A stretch of 64,000 bases of DNA from an uncultured Bacteroidales bacterium (GCA_947168525.1 CAMVMG010000001.1:124001-188000), one strand, 5' to 3'; shown: positions 9,905 to 19,684, counted from the first letter of the stretch. The notes: generated from the letters alone by a model not told the origin. Numbers and translations: made by a program.

Positions 9905-10150
9905 TTTTCGGCCGTTTTCGCTTCCGCCGCCGTCCGCCGTGACATCTGCGGCGACGTTTTCGGCCGTTTTCGCTTCCGCTGCCGTCCGCCGTGACATCTG
10001 CGGCGACGTTTTCGGCCATTATCGCGTACAGCCGTGTACTAGGGAGTCACCATGGGTACGTTTGGGTGTCGTTTTTGTTCTCAGGCGTGCCCCGGAGGCA
10101 GTTCGGGCACGTTTGGGCGTTTTTTGTTCCCCGGCGTGTCCTGAAGAGCG
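9905..10150. repeat. 52-bp tandem repeat array (two near-identical units plus degenerate units)
   Basis: TTTTCGGCC(G/A) at 9905, 9957, 10009 (period exactly 52); degenerate continuation (GGTACGTTTGGG / GGCACGTTTGGG, period about 51). Confidence 0.85.
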
Positions 10151-10155
10151 TTTCC

Positions 10156-10353
10156 GGGAGAGGTCAATGATGATTTTGGGAGAAGTGTGACGATGATTTG
10201 GGAGAGGTGGTGTTATTTTGGGGGCACCTCTCCCATGGAATCGGCATTCTATGGTGGTGAGAGGCTGTTTTGATGGGAGAGGTCCAGCGCATAAAACCGC
10301 GCCTCTCCCAAAAGTTGTAACCACCTCTCCCAAAAGTAGCAGCCACCTCTCCC
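10156..10353. repeat. cluster of direct and inverted GGGAGAGGT/ACCTCTCCC repeats
   Basis: About eight copies: 10156, 10178 (1 mismatch), 10200, 10226(rc), 10275, 10302(rc, partial), 10323(rc), 10345(rc). Confidence 0.9.
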
Positions 10354-10360
10354 TGCCGGA

Positions 10361-11620
10361 TTATCTCCAGGGTGGGGCGGGGAAGCAGCGGCGCAGGAGG
10401 TCGGTCTCCAGGAAGCCTTCGGCCTCCAGCTGAGTCACGGCGGCAAGCGTATCGGCGAAAGGCCTGTCCAGCCGGGCGGCCAGCTCTTCCGCACGGATGC
10501 CGGGACGCTCGCGGACTGCCAGCCCCACCCCGAGAAACGGTGATGCGGGGCCGAACCTTCTCGTCAGCGCCCGGGAGAACGGGTCATCGGAGATGGCCGA
10601 TGCGTCAACGCCCGCCTTGCCTGCCTTGCCCGCGACGGGACCTGCGCCCGCCACCTTGTCCGCTGCGGAGGAACTCCCTGCCGTGGCAGCGCGGACCACC
10701 CAGGAGCCGCCGGCGCCACGGGCGGGCGCCCCCAGCCCCAGGCGGTCGGCCAGGTCTTCCGGCGAGGTGATGATGTCGGCCATATGCTCCCGGATGAGCG
10801 AGTTGCAACCCTGGGAGCGGATATCGTCCAGCCTTCCGGGCACGGCGTAGACATCCCGGTTGTAATTGCAGGCATATTTCGCCGTCATCAGCGAACCGCC
10901 CTTGCTCTTGGACTCCACCACCACTACCGCCTGCACCAGGCCGGCGATAATCCGGTTCCGGCGCAGGAAGTTCAGCGCCAGCGGGGCCTGCCCCATGGGG
11001 TAATCCGTCAGCACTCCGCTTCCCGGGGTCCGGACCATTTCCATGGCCAGCTGTCCGTGCTGCCAGGGATACACCTTCTCGATTCCTGTGGCCATCACGC
11101 CTACCGTGGGCAGGCCGCATTCCAGCGCTGTCCGGTGGGCGATTCCGTCCACTCCGAAGGCCAGCCCGCTCACGATGCAGGGCGGGTTCCGGCTCCGGGA
11201 AAGCGCTTCCACCAGGCGCCGGCACCAGGTTTTCCCATAGGGGCTCACGTCCCGGGTGCCCACAAACCCCACCATCGGCCGGAGGGAAAAAATCTCGGTC
11301 GGGGAGGAACTTCCATTCAGGTACAGGCCCAGCGGCGGGTCTGGACACTCCCGGAGGAGGGGCGGGTAATCGTCGTCGGTAAGGCCGATAAAACGGAACC
11401 CCGAAGACTGCACCCGCTCCAGTTCTTCCGTCGCCCAGTCCAGCATCTGCGGTGTCAACTGGGCCTCCAGCTCCGGATGCCCTTCCACCCGGTGCGGCTT
11501 CCCGTCAAACAGGGCCATCGCGCCGCCAGCCTTTTCCATCAGTTCCACGGCCAGGACGGGATGGTAGCCGAAAATCTTGTTTAAGGCGCACAGCGCCACA
11601 ATATCCTTGTTCTTGTCCAT
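10361..11620 (-). CDS. dprA: DNA-processing protein DprA
   Basis: VGFVGTRDVSPYGK, VSGLAFGVDGIAHRTAL, EVF-like PMGQAPLALNFLRRNRIIAGL; C-terminal winged-helix-like segment. Confidence 0.9.
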   Translation of the reverse strand: MDKNKDIVALCALNKIFGYHPVLAVELMEKAGGAMALFDGKPHRVEGHPELEAQLTPQMLDWATEELERVQSSGFRFIGLTDDDYPPLLRECPDPPLGLYLNGSSSPTEIFSLRPMVGFVGTRDVSPYGKTWCRRLVEALSRSRNPPCIVSGLAFGVDGIAHRTALECGLPTVGVMATGIEKVYPWQHGQLAMEMVRTPGSGVLTDYPMGQAPLALNFLRRNRIIAGLVQAVVVVESKSKGGSLMTAKYACNYNRDVYAVPGRLDDIRSQGCNSLIREHMADIITSPEDLADRLGLGAPARGAGGSWVVRAATAGSSSAADKVAGAGPVAGKAGKAGVDASAISDDPFSRALTRRFGPASPFLGVGLAVRERPGIRAEELAARLDRPFADTLAAVTQLEAEGFLETDLLRRCFPAPPWR

Positions 11621-11646
11621 GCCGCCAAGATAATGGACAAAAACGA

Positions 11647-11699
11647 AAAACAGCACAATCGGTTGAAAGATTGCGCTGTTTTATGTGTTTTAACCGATT
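11647..11699 (-). terminator. terminator-like hairpin between queA and dprA with overlapping alternative stem
   Basis: AAAACAGCACAATC(N8)GATTGCGCTGTTTT (one mismatch); AATCGGTT 11657-11664 also pairs with AACCGATT 11692-11699. Confidence 0.6.
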
Positions 11700-11705
11700 T
11701 TTCCC

Positions 11706-12755
11706 CTATACAATCAGGAGAGCGTCTCCGTAAGGGCCGAAACGGTAACCCTCTGCCAGGGCGGTTTCGTAGGCGTGCATCACCCCCTTGTAGCCTCCGA
11801 AGGCCGCCACGCACATGAGCATGGTGGATTGGGGCAGGTGGAAATTGGAGACGATGGCGTCCGGCACGGCATACTGGTACGGCGGGAAGATGAACTTGTT
11901 GGTCCATCCGTCGTAGGCGTTTACCTCGTGGGTGGTGGTGACATAGGTTTCCAGTCCGCGCATGACAGTGGTGCCCACGGCGACCACCTTTTTCCCGCTA
12001 CGCTTGGCCTTATTGATAGCGGCGGCGGCCTCTTCCGAGATAATGAGCCGCTCGGAATCCATGCGGTGCTTGGAAAGGTCTTCCACATCTACGGTACGGA
12101 ACTGGCCGATGCCCATGTGCACGGTGATGAAGGTTTTCTCGATATCCTTCAGAATCATGCGGTTGAAGAGCTCCCGGCTGAAGTGGAGGCCGGCTGCGGG
12201 GGCACTCACGGCACCCTCATGGGCGGCGAAGATGGTCTGGTAGTTTTCGAAATCCTCCGGGGTCACCTTCTCTTTCACCCATTCGGGCACATAGGGCTCT
12301 CCCAGGGAGAAAAGGGCCTCTTTGAAATCTTCGTAGGTGCCGTCGAACAGAAACCGCAGGGTGCGCCCGCGGGAGGTGGTGTTGTCAATCACTTCCGCCA
12401 CCAGGGATTCGTCTTCCCCGAAATAGAGTTTGTTGCCGATACGGATTTTCCGGGCGGGGTCCACGATCACGTCCCAGAGGCGCTGTTCGCGGTTGAGTTC
12501 CCGCAGGAGGAGCACCATAATATCGGCCCCGGTCTTTTCTTTCTTGCCGTACAGGCGGGCGGGGAATACCTTGGTGTCGTTGAGCACGAAAGTGTCTCCT
12601 TTTCCGAAGTAATCGATGATATCCTTGAACTGCCGGTGTTCCAGTTCACCGCTGTCTTTGTGAAGGACCATCAGGCGGGCTTCGTCTCTCCAGCGGACAG
12701 GCTCCTTTGCAATCCGGTCTTTGTCCAGATCGAAATTAAATTGGGATAGTTTCAT
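11706..12755 (-). CDS. queA: S-adenosylmethionine:tRNA ribosyltransferase-isomerase
   Basis: FNFDLDKDRIAKEPV, AAPAAGLHFS-like SAPAAGLHFSREL, IGQFRTV, NFHLPQSTMLMCVAAF. Confidence 0.93.
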   Translation of the reverse strand: MKLSQFNFDLDKDRIAKEPVRWRDEARLMVLHKDSGELEHRQFKDIIDYFGKGDTFVLNDTKVFPARLYGKKEKTGADIMVLLLRELNREQRLWDVIVDPARKIRIGNKLYFGEDESLVAEVIDNTTSRGRTLRFLFDGTYEDFKEALFSLGEPYVPEWVKEKVTPEDFENYQTIFAAHEGAVSAPAAGLHFSRELFNRMILKDIEKTFITVHMGIGQFRTVDVEDLSKHRMDSERLIISEEAAAAINKAKRSGKKVVAVGTTVMRGLETYVTTTHEVNAYDGWTNKFIFPPYQYAVPDAIVSNFHLPQSTMLMCVAAFGGYKGVMHAYETALAEGYRFGPYGDALLIV

Positions 12756-12812
12756 ACACGTTCGTATTGCGATACTTTAATAATACGGAACTTATGAAAA
12801 AAAAGTTTCATG

Positions 12813-13736
12813 CTATTTGCGGTTCATGGCATCCAGTTTCATCTGGGCTCCCAGCCGGTCCTGCTCGGTCTCCCCGTATTTGGCCATCATCGCCAAATAT
12901 TTCTTTTCCAGCTTGCTGTCTTTGGTGGAGCGAGCCAGGATAAGGCCGTTCCGGATGGCAGTGAGGTCTTCCGGATGCTTCTTGAGCACGGCGTCGAACT
13001 GTTTGGCGGCTTTCTTGTACTCTTTCTTCACCAGATAGTAAGAGCCGATGTTGCCCTGGAAAAGGGGGTTGTTTTTGCTGTAGCGCAGCATATGCTCGGA
13101 GAGGGACTTGAAAGCCTCGGCCGAGGCGTCCGAGCCGATGCGGAAAAAAGCGGCGCAGTAGTCCTGCATGAACGCGTTGAATTCCTCGTCCCCCACTTTT
13201 TCCATGCCTTCGCAGGTCCAGGCGGGATGGCGGGAGTAGTGCTCGTCGGCAAGGGCCTTGAGCTGCTGCAGAGTCATGTCAGGGCTCTCTTTTTCGTAGG
13301 CGAGCATGGCGTTCAGCTTCAGGAAGCGGTAGTCCAGTTTCCAGTTCTTGAGGGCGATGGCCCTGTCGATGGCGCTGTTGGCCGACGCATACAGCTCGTC
13401 GTCGTAGACGGTGTCTTCAAAGTAATTGCATTTGTTGCCCAGGGAGTCGGTCATGGGCAGGATGGGGGCGTTGCCCAGGTAGCGGTCCTGGGGAAGCTGG
13501 ATGACGCGGCTGCTCTGGCTGCGGGCGAAGCAGAAGGCGAAGCGGGCCAGCAGCTGCTGGTCATCGTCCGGATAGTCTGCCTCCCACTTGTCCAGGAGGG
13601 TTTCCACGCCCACGCCGGCGGCGCCCACCCGTTCTGCCAGGTTGGTATAGCGGCGGAGGTATTCTTCCTGGGTGGTCTGTGCCAGGGCCGCCAGCGAACA
13701 GGCCAGCAGGACGGCAATGCTCAGAAATCTTTTCAT
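12813..13736 (-). CDS. exported TPR-like hypothetical protein
   Basis: Signal peptide MKRFLSIAVLLACSLAALAQ; TPR-like segment YYLVKKEYKKAAKQFDAVLKKHPED. Confidence 0.7.
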   Translation of the reverse strand: MKRFLSIAVLLACSLAALAQTTQEEYLRRYTNLAERVGAAGVGVETLLDKWEADYPDDDQQLLARFAFCFARSQSSRVIQLPQDRYLGNAPILPMTDSLGNKCNYFEDTVYDDELYASANSAIDRAIALKNWKLDYRFLKLNAMLAYEKESPDMTLQQLKALADEHYSRHPAWTCEGMEKVGDEEFNAFMQDYCAAFFRIGSDASAEAFKSLSEHMLRYSKNNPLFQGNIGSYYLVKKEYKKAAKQFDAVLKKHPEDLTAIRNGLILARSTKDSKLEKKYLAMMAKYGETEQDRLGAQMKLDAMNRK

Positions 13737-14881
13737 CGAATATCCATTTTAATACGTTTTGCTTTGGGGTACAGGTTGTTGCAGCGGGTGCCCAGGTTCT
13801 TGGCCTCTCCCAGGGGAAGCCCCTTGTAGCAGATGCAAAGGGGCCCCAGAGGGGCTTCCGGCGGCAGGTGGAGAGCGTCGCCGTGCAGATACTGTAGCGC
13901 CGTGGTCCGGTCCGCCTCCCAGCGGGGGAGGGTGCTTTCCGGCCCGGCGGGGATGTCGGCCCGGAAAAGGGCGAGAGGATTGGCGCGGCGGAGGTTGTCC
14001 GGGGTACCCTCCTTCCGGAGGACGGCGGCATACTGGCCTTCCCCCTTGACACGCCCCGGCAGCATCAGGTATCCGTATTCCGTGCGCAGGGCGGGTTCCT
14101 GCACGCCCATGTCCTCGGGGAGGGCGCCCAGGTGCTCCCGGGCCCAGGCAACGGTGCCGTCGTTCTCGGTCCGGTTGAAGGTACAGGTGGAAAAGAGCAG
14201 ATAGCCCCCTTCCTTGAGGGTGGGCCAGATGTCGGAGAGGATTCTCCGGGCCCTGGCGGCGCAGAATTCCACGGTTTCCGGACTCCAGTCTTCCACGGCT
14301 TTGGGCTCCTTGCGGAACATCCCTTCGCCGGAGCAGGGGACATCGGCCAGGATGACGTCGAAAAGCGGCGCGCTGCCGAAGGCCGACGGGTCCCGGGATA
14401 CCGTTCCCACCTGGCGGTCGCCCCAGGTTTCCAGGTTGGCGCGGAGGATGCCATACCGCCCCCGCATGAGCTCATTGGCCAGCAGGTACGATTTTCCCCC
14501 GTCGTGTTCCCGGAGCGAGGCAGCCAGGTCCGTGGTCTTTCCCCCGGGCGCGGCACAGAGGTCCAGCACCGAAAGCCCTTCCGGAAGACGGTCCAGGATG
14601 AGCCTGAACAGATGGCCGGGGAACATGGCCGATGTATCCTGTACATAATAGGCGCCGGCGTGGAACAAGGGGTCCAGCGTAAAGACCGGCCTTTCTGCGA
14701 GCTGATATCCGTACGGGCTCCAGGGCACCGGTGCGGCGCCCCCGAAGGGACATTCCCGGAGCTTGGCAGGATTCAGTCGTACCGACACGGAGGGCTCCTC
14801 CTCCAGGGCTTCCAGTACCCGGGCGGCTTCAGGGAACCCTACCGACTCTTCCAGCAGGTGTATGAAACGGGGATCAAACAT
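13733..14881 (-). CDS. NOL1/NOP2/Sun family rRNA cytosine-C5 methyltransferase
   Basis: LDLCAAPGGKTTDLAA, VILADVPCSGEGMFRK, LFSTCTFNRTEND motifs. Confidence 0.9.
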   Translation of the reverse strand: MFDPRFIHLLEESVGFPEAARVLEALEEEPSVSVRLNPAKLRECPFGGAAPVPWSPYGYQLAERPVFTLDPLFHAGAYYVQDTSAMFPGHLFRLILDRLPEGLSVLDLCAAPGGKTTDLAASLREHDGGKSYLLANELMRGRYGILRANLETWGDRQVGTVSRDPSAFGSAPLFDVILADVPCSGEGMFRKEPKAVEDWSPETVEFCAARARRILSDIWPTLKEGGYLLFSTCTFNRTENDGTVAWAREHLGALPEDMGVQEPALRTEYGYLMLPGRVKGEGQYAAVLRKEGTPDNLRRANPLALFRADIPAGPESTLPRWEADRTTALQYLHGDALHLPPEAPLGPLCICYKGLPLGEAKNLGTRCNNLYPKAKRIKMDIR

Positions 14882-15323
14882 TCCCCGGCCACAGGTTCGG
14901 GTCCATCCCTTCCGGCATTTTGCCGTTGGAGGCGTCAACGAGGCCGTCCACCACTTTGTCCAGGGCTTCCTTGATCTTGCCGGAGAGCATCATCTTCATC
15001 ATCAGGTTGAGATCGGCCTCCGCCTTAATCCAGAATTCTGTCTGGTATGGATCCTTGGCGGGCTCGAAGTGCAGCTCTATGTGGAAGGCGAAGGGAGCGC
15101 CGTAATCTACCAGCTCTATCCGCGAATAGGGAACCCTCTGGTGTACTTTTACGCCGATATTGAATCCCTGGATGGTGGCCGACAGGGTGTCGTACGTGGC
15201 CTGGATCAGTTCCTGCTTGTCCTGGGGCAGCATGCGCTGGAAGTTCTGCAGGTCTACGAAGGACATGTACAGCTCGTAGGGCTGGCGGGAAACAATTCCG
15301 TGTTTGCTTTCTATTTCGGTCAT
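14874..15323 (-). CDS. START-like/SRPBCC domain protein
   Basis: ORF from MTEIESKHGIVSRQPYELYMSF; upstream part of called ORF rejected. Confidence 0.7.
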   Translation of the reverse strand: MTEIESKHGIVSRQPYELYMSFVDLQNFQRMLPQDKQELIQATYDTLSATIQGFNIGVKVHQRVPYSRIELVDYGAPFAFHIELHFEPAKDPYQTEFWIKAEADLNLMMKMMLSGKIKEALDKVVDGLVDASNGKMPEGMDPNLWPGNV

Positions 15324-15330
15324 AAGTTTA

Positions 15331-15338
15331 TATCTTTG
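15331..15338 (+). promoter_or_regulatory. Bacteroidota -7 box TATCTTTG upstream of NUDIX gene
   Basis: Match to TAnnTTTG 25 bp before the ATG. Confidence 0.45.
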
Positions 15339-15362
15339 CAAATCGCAAATATAGCAAATTCC

Positions 15363-15974
15363 ATGCACAAAATCTATTTTGGCAAACGTTCCATCATCAT
15401 TTGCTCTCCCCGGGAGGAGGCGCTCCAGGATGCCAACTCCGTAGAGTTCCATGTGGGGGAGGTGGTAGATGCCCATGCCCTGGTGCGCATGTTCGAGGTC
15501 CAGGACACCCTGTCCCGCATCTACGTTCCCTCCGACGACATCGAGCGCGCCTACCGGCGAATCTGTTCGGAGTTCAAGGAAGTGACCGCCGCCGGCGGCC
15601 TGGTGAGCAACCGCCGGGGAGACTACCTGCTCATTTCCCGGGACGGCCGGTGGGACCTTCCCAAGGGGCACCAGGAACCCGGGGAGGACATCGAAGTGTG
15701 CGCCATGCGGGAAGTGCAGGAAGAGACGGGTGTGGAAGAGCTGGAGCTGCGGCGCCTGATTTGCGTGACAGACCATGTGTACTTCCGGGACGACATCTGG
15801 CATCTGAAGCACACCTGGTGGTACGACATGCTGTACACCAACCCAACGGACCTCACCCCCCAGCGGGAAGAGGACATCACCAAGGCGGCCTGGGTGGCCA
15901 AGTCTTCGCTGCCGCCCTTCCTGAAAAACACGTACCCTTCCATCGTGGAAGTGTTCCGGGAGGCCCGTATCTAG
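15363..15974 (+). CDS. NUDIX hydrolase
   Basis: Nudix box GHQEPGEDIEVCAMREVQEETGV. Confidence 0.88.
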   Translation: MHKIYFGKRSIIICSPREEALQDANSVEFHVGEVVDAHALVRMFEVQDTLSRIYVPSDDIERAYRRICSEFKEVTAAGGLVSNRRGDYLLISRDGRWDLPKGHQEPGEDIEVCAMREVQEETGVEELELRRLICVTDHVYFRDDIWHLKHTWWYDMLYTNPTDLTPQREEDITKAAWVAKSSLPPFLKNTYPSIVEVFREARI

Positions 15975-16915
15975 TCTTTTTGGGGGTGTTCTTTCCGATA
16001 GAGCTCCCAACTATTGAACAGGTTCTGCCAGATGGCATACAGCCCGCCGGCCACCGAGGTGACGGGGGTCATGTAATTGTATCCCAGCCAGATCAGGAAA
16101 CCTGTGTTTTTCTGTCCCAAGGCCTGTCCTGCCGTGATGCTTTCCATTTTTTCGCGCCCCATCCGGCGTCCGGCGAAAAACTGGACGGCGCAGCAGAGCA
16201 TGGAAACGGACACGATACCAGCCACCGCACCGGCTCCCAGGCCGCTCAGCAGCAGGGCCCGCGTAGCCATGACCATGGCCAGGGTGAGGCCGACCCCCCA
16301 GACATAGAAGGAGTTGGAACTCCAGCGCATGAGCCTCCGCTGCAGCTTGTGCGTGGTGTAGCGGATGAGCCAGGCCATCAAGCCGGGCAGGATGAGCACA
16401 GGGAACACCTTGAGGGCGAGATGCCCCACATACAGCCAGAAATCCATGCTCTCGGAGGGGTTTACCACGGGAATCACCAGCGGAATCAGGAACGTGGCCG
16501 CCACATTGATCATCACCACGTAGCTCACCGTTCCCGCCAGGTCTCCGCCCAGGCGGTCTGTGATAACGCCGGCGGCCGATGCCGTGGGGCAGATCATGCA
16601 CAGCATGGCGCACTCCAGCAGCATCTTCACGGTACCCGAGGTAACCAGGGCCAGAGCGGCGAAGAGCAGGAATCCGCCCACCTGCACCAGCATGGCGCCC
16701 AGGTGCCAGCGGCTCAGTTTGATGTCGTGGGGAGAAATCTTGACAAACTGGAAGAACAGCAGGACGGCAATTACCAGGCGCTGGCCTTCCTGTACCGCCG
16801 GATGCAGCCAGTGCCCCCACGGATGGAAGGCGGGTGTAAGGTGATAGACGGTATAGAGGCTGATTCCCAGCACGATGGCTATGGGCAGCATCCAGTCTTT
16901 CAGGAACTTAAGCAT
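15971..16915 (-). CDS. bile acid:sodium symporter (BASS)-like membrane transporter
   Basis: About nine TM segments, CMICPTASAAGVITDRLGGD motif region. Confidence 0.65.
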   Translation of the reverse strand: MLKFLKDWMLPIAIVLGISLYTVYHLTPAFHPWGHWLHPAVQEGQRLVIAVLLFFQFVKISPHDIKLSRWHLGAMLVQVGGFLLFAALALVTSGTVKMLLECAMLCMICPTASAAGVITDRLGGDLAGTVSYVVMINVAATFLIPLVIPVVNPSESMDFWLYVGHLALKVFPVLILPGLMAWLIRYTTHKLQRRLMRWSSNSFYVWGVGLTLAMVMATRALLLSGLGAGAVAGIVSVSMLCCAVQFFAGRRMGREKMESITAGQALGQKNTGFLIWLGYNYMTPVTSVAGGLYAIWQNLFNSWELYRKEHPQKD

Positions 16916-17618
16916 TGTGCGGGGCGAAGGTGGAGGTAATGGGGGCCAGCAGTTTGTCCAGCAGCGGGTCCGTCAGACGCATGCACAGACCGGTGAAAAT
17001 GGCCAGAATCAGCGTGCCTTCCCGGATAACTACCGTGGTGCCGTTGCCAGTGAGCAGACCGAAGAACACCCAGGCCAGGAGGGCGGTGACCAGAACCAGG
17101 GCGATGTCGAACAGGACCTTCACGGTGCCGAAGGGCTTCTTGCTTTCGTCGGAGAGGATAGCAGTTGTCATGTCGCCGGCAAGCATCCAGCTACGGCCCA
17201 GCACTTCCAGCTTGATGCCAAGCGCGGTGACCACGACGGCCGCCAGACTGAGCAGGATCTGGATGGCATAGTTGGTGGCAGGTGCGTCGATGGAATTGAA
17301 CAGCCAAATGGCCCCGTCACACATGTAGCCGAAGACGAAGGCTGCGGGAATCTGCATCAGATATTTGATTTTGAACCGTTTCCGGAGAATGCCAATCTGG
17401 ATGAGAATGAATAGCAGGTGCATCATCCAAGTGAACGTGCCCACGGAAACGGCTGTCCATTTCAGGTTGAGGATGGTGGGCGGGCAGGAAGGGGGCGCGA
17501 TGCCCAGGTTGCTTTTGATGGAAAGCCCTACCCCCAGCGCTACCAGAACCAGGCCGACGGTGGAAATCCCGTATCTTTGAACAAGTTCTTTTGCTTTCAT
17601 AGGTGCAAATATCCACAA
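16908..17618 (-). CDS. YczE/YitT-like membrane protein
   Basis: ISTVGLVLVALGVGLSIKSNLGIAPPSCPP; multiple TM; overlaps preceding ORF. Confidence 0.7.
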   Translation of the reverse strand: MWIFAPMKAKELVQRYGISTVGLVLVALGVGLSIKSNLGIAPPSCPPTILNLKWTAVSVGTFTWMMHLLFILIQIGILRKRFKIKYLMQIPAAFVFGYMCDGAIWLFNSIDAPATNYAIQILLSLAAVVVTALGIKLEVLGRSWMLAGDMTTAILSDESKKPFGTVKVLFDIALVLVTALLAWVFFGLLTGNGTTVVIREGTLILAIFTGLCMRLTDPLLDKLLAPITSTFAPHNA

Positions 17619-17674
17619 TTATGTGTAATTTTGCAAATTGTATTCAGTGTATAATACCAATAAAATTAAATACC

Positions 17675-19684
17675 ATGAAAAAGACAGTTTTGCTTATGTC
17701 AACGCTTCTGGCCTTTGCAGCCTGCGCCCCCAAGAGCGGCGCGCCCGCGCTGGATATGTCCTATCTGGACACGTCCGTGTCGCCCAAAGAGGATTTCTAT
17801 CAGTACTCTACCGGCGGATGGCAGAAGAACAACCCCCTGAGACCGGAATTCTCCCGCTACGGCAGTTTCGACGCCCTCCGCGAGAAAGCCCAGGAAAACC
17901 TCAACGCCTTGTTCGAGAGCATGACCACCCTGGATGCCAAGCCCGGCACCGTGGAGCAGAAAATCTCCGACCTCTATAAGATGGCACTGGACTCCACAAC
18001 CCGCAACAGCCTGGGCGCTAAGCCCATCGAGCCCTATGTGGCCGAAATCCAGGCCGTCAGTACCAAGGAAGAACTGGCTGCTCTGCTGGGCAAGATGAAC
18101 CTCTACGGGGAAGGCGGCTTCTTCGGCTGTGGCGTAGAGGCTGACCTGGCCAACAGCGACATCCAGATACTGTACCTGGGCCAGGGCGGCCTGGGCATGG
18201 GAGACCGCGACTATTACCTGCTGGAGAGCAACCAGGCCCTCAAGGACGGTTACAAGGCTTTCCTGGTGAAGGCCCTGCAGCTGGCCGGCATCCCGGATGC
18301 CGAGTCGGTTGCCGCCAGCGACCTGGCCGTGGAAGACGCCATGGCCCAGATTTTCTGGACCCGCGAACAGAACCGCGACATGGCCGCCATCTATAATCCG
18401 ATGAGCACCGAGCAGATCTTCAAGGCCTATCCGGCCCTGGCGTTGGACAAGACCTTCGCCGCCGCCGGCCTGCCGGCCCAGGAGAAGGTAATCGTGCAGC
18501 AGCCTTCCTATTTCCAGGGTCTGAACGAGCTATTCAAGAAGACCGGTCTCTCCGACCTTAAGAATTACCTGCTCTGCCAGTTCGTGAGCGGCAGCTGCAG
18601 CGCCCTCTCCGACGACTTCTACACCGCATCCTGGGAGTTCTTCTCCCACCAGATGGCCGGCGCCCAGGAGCAGCAGCCCCGCTGGAAGCGCGCCATGAGT
18701 GTGCCCAACAGCATCCTCGGTGAAGCCGTCGGCGAAATGTATGTGAGCCGCTACTTCCCCGAAAGCTCCAAGCAGAAGATGGTTGCCCTGGTGGAGAACC
18801 TGCGCACTGCCCTGGGCCAGCACATCGACGGACTGGAATGGATGAGCGCCGAGACCAAGGCCCGTGCCCGTGAAAAATTGGCCGCCTTCACCGTGAAAAT
18901 CGGCTATCCGGACAAGTGGAAAGACTACAGCACCCTGGACATCAACCCGCAGAACACGTATTACGAGAACCTCCGCAACGCCAGCGCCTGGTATGTGAAA
19001 GACAACCTGGACAAGCTGGGCAAGGAGACCGACCGCACCGAGTGGGGAATGACCCCGCAGACGGTGAATGCCTACTACAACCCCACCACCAATGAGATCT
19101 GCTTCCCGGCCGCCATCCTTCAGAAGCCCTTCTTCGACCCCGAGGCCGACGACCCGGTGAACTACGGCGGTATCGGCGTGGTGATCGGCCACGAGATGTC
19201 GCACGGCTTTGACGACCAGGGCTCCATGTTCGACGCTGTGGGCAATATGGTCAACTGGTGGACCCCGGAAGACAAGGCCAAGTTTGACGAGCTGGGCAAG
19301 AAACTGGCCGCCCAGTTCGACGAGGTGGAGATACTGCCCGGCGTACACGCCAACGGCGCCTACACCCTGGGTGAGAACATCGGCGACCACGGCGGACTGT
19401 CCATCGCTTTCACCGCGATGGAGAACGCCATCGCCGGCAAGGAAGATCCCAAGATCGACGGCTTCACCGCCGCCCAGCGCTTCTACCTGAGCTACGGTGC
19501 CATCTGGGCCCAGAACATCACCGACCAGGAGAAGGCCCGCCTCACCAACATGGACGTGCATTCGCTGGCCGAAAACCGGGTCAATGTCTCGGTCCGGAAC
19601 TTCCAGACCTTCTTCGACGCCTTCGATATCCACGAGGGTGACAAGATGTTCCGGCCGGAGGAAGAGCGCGTCCACATCTGGTAA
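17675..19684 (+). CDS. M13 family (neprilysin-like) metallopeptidase, lipoprotein
   Basis: Lipoprotein signal LLAFAACAP; VIGHEMSHGFDDQG zinc motif; NAYYNPTTNEICFPAAIL. Confidence 0.93.
   Translation: MKKTVLLMSTLLAFAACAPKSGAPALDMSYLDTSVSPKEDFYQYSTGGWQKNNPLRPEFSRYGSFDALREKAQENLNALFESMTTLDAKPGTVEQKISDLYKMALDSTTRNSLGAKPIEPYVAEIQAVSTKEELAALLGKMNLYGEGGFFGCGVEADLANSDIQILYLGQGGLGMGDRDYYLLESNQALKDGYKAFLVKALQLAGIPDAESVAASDLAVEDAMAQIFWTREQNRDMAAIYNPMSTEQIFKAYPALALDKTFAAAGLPAQEKVIVQQPSYFQGLNELFKKTGLSDLKNYLLCQFVSGSCSALSDDFYTASWEFFSHQMAGAQEQQPRWKRAMSVPNSILGEAVGEMYVSRYFPESSKQKMVALVENLRTALGQHIDGLEWMSAETKARAREKLAAFTVKIGYPDKWKDYSTLDINPQNTYYENLRNASAWYVKDNLDKLGKETDRTEWGMTPQTVNAYYNPTTNEICFPAAILQKPFFDPEADDPVNYGGIGVVIGHEMSHGFDDQGSMFDAVGNMVNWWTPEDKAKFDELGKKLAAQFDEVEILPGVHANGAYTLGENIGDHGGLSIAFTAMENAIAGKEDPKIDGFTAAQRFYLSYGAIWAQNITDQEKARLTNMDVHSLAENRVNVSVRNFQTFFDAFDIHEGDKMFRPEEERVHIW

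Noticed and set aside
9837-10019. N-terminal extension of TatD
   Set aside because: Encoded by the 52-bp repeat array; the conserved protein begins MYVDTHTHF at 9836
10156-10353. CRISPR-like repeats
   Set aside because: Repeats are 9-mers in both orientations with irregular spacing
14874-16010. 378-aa minus ORF as one protein
   Set aside because: Upstream part is antisense to the NUDIX gene; only 14874-15323 is retained as coding
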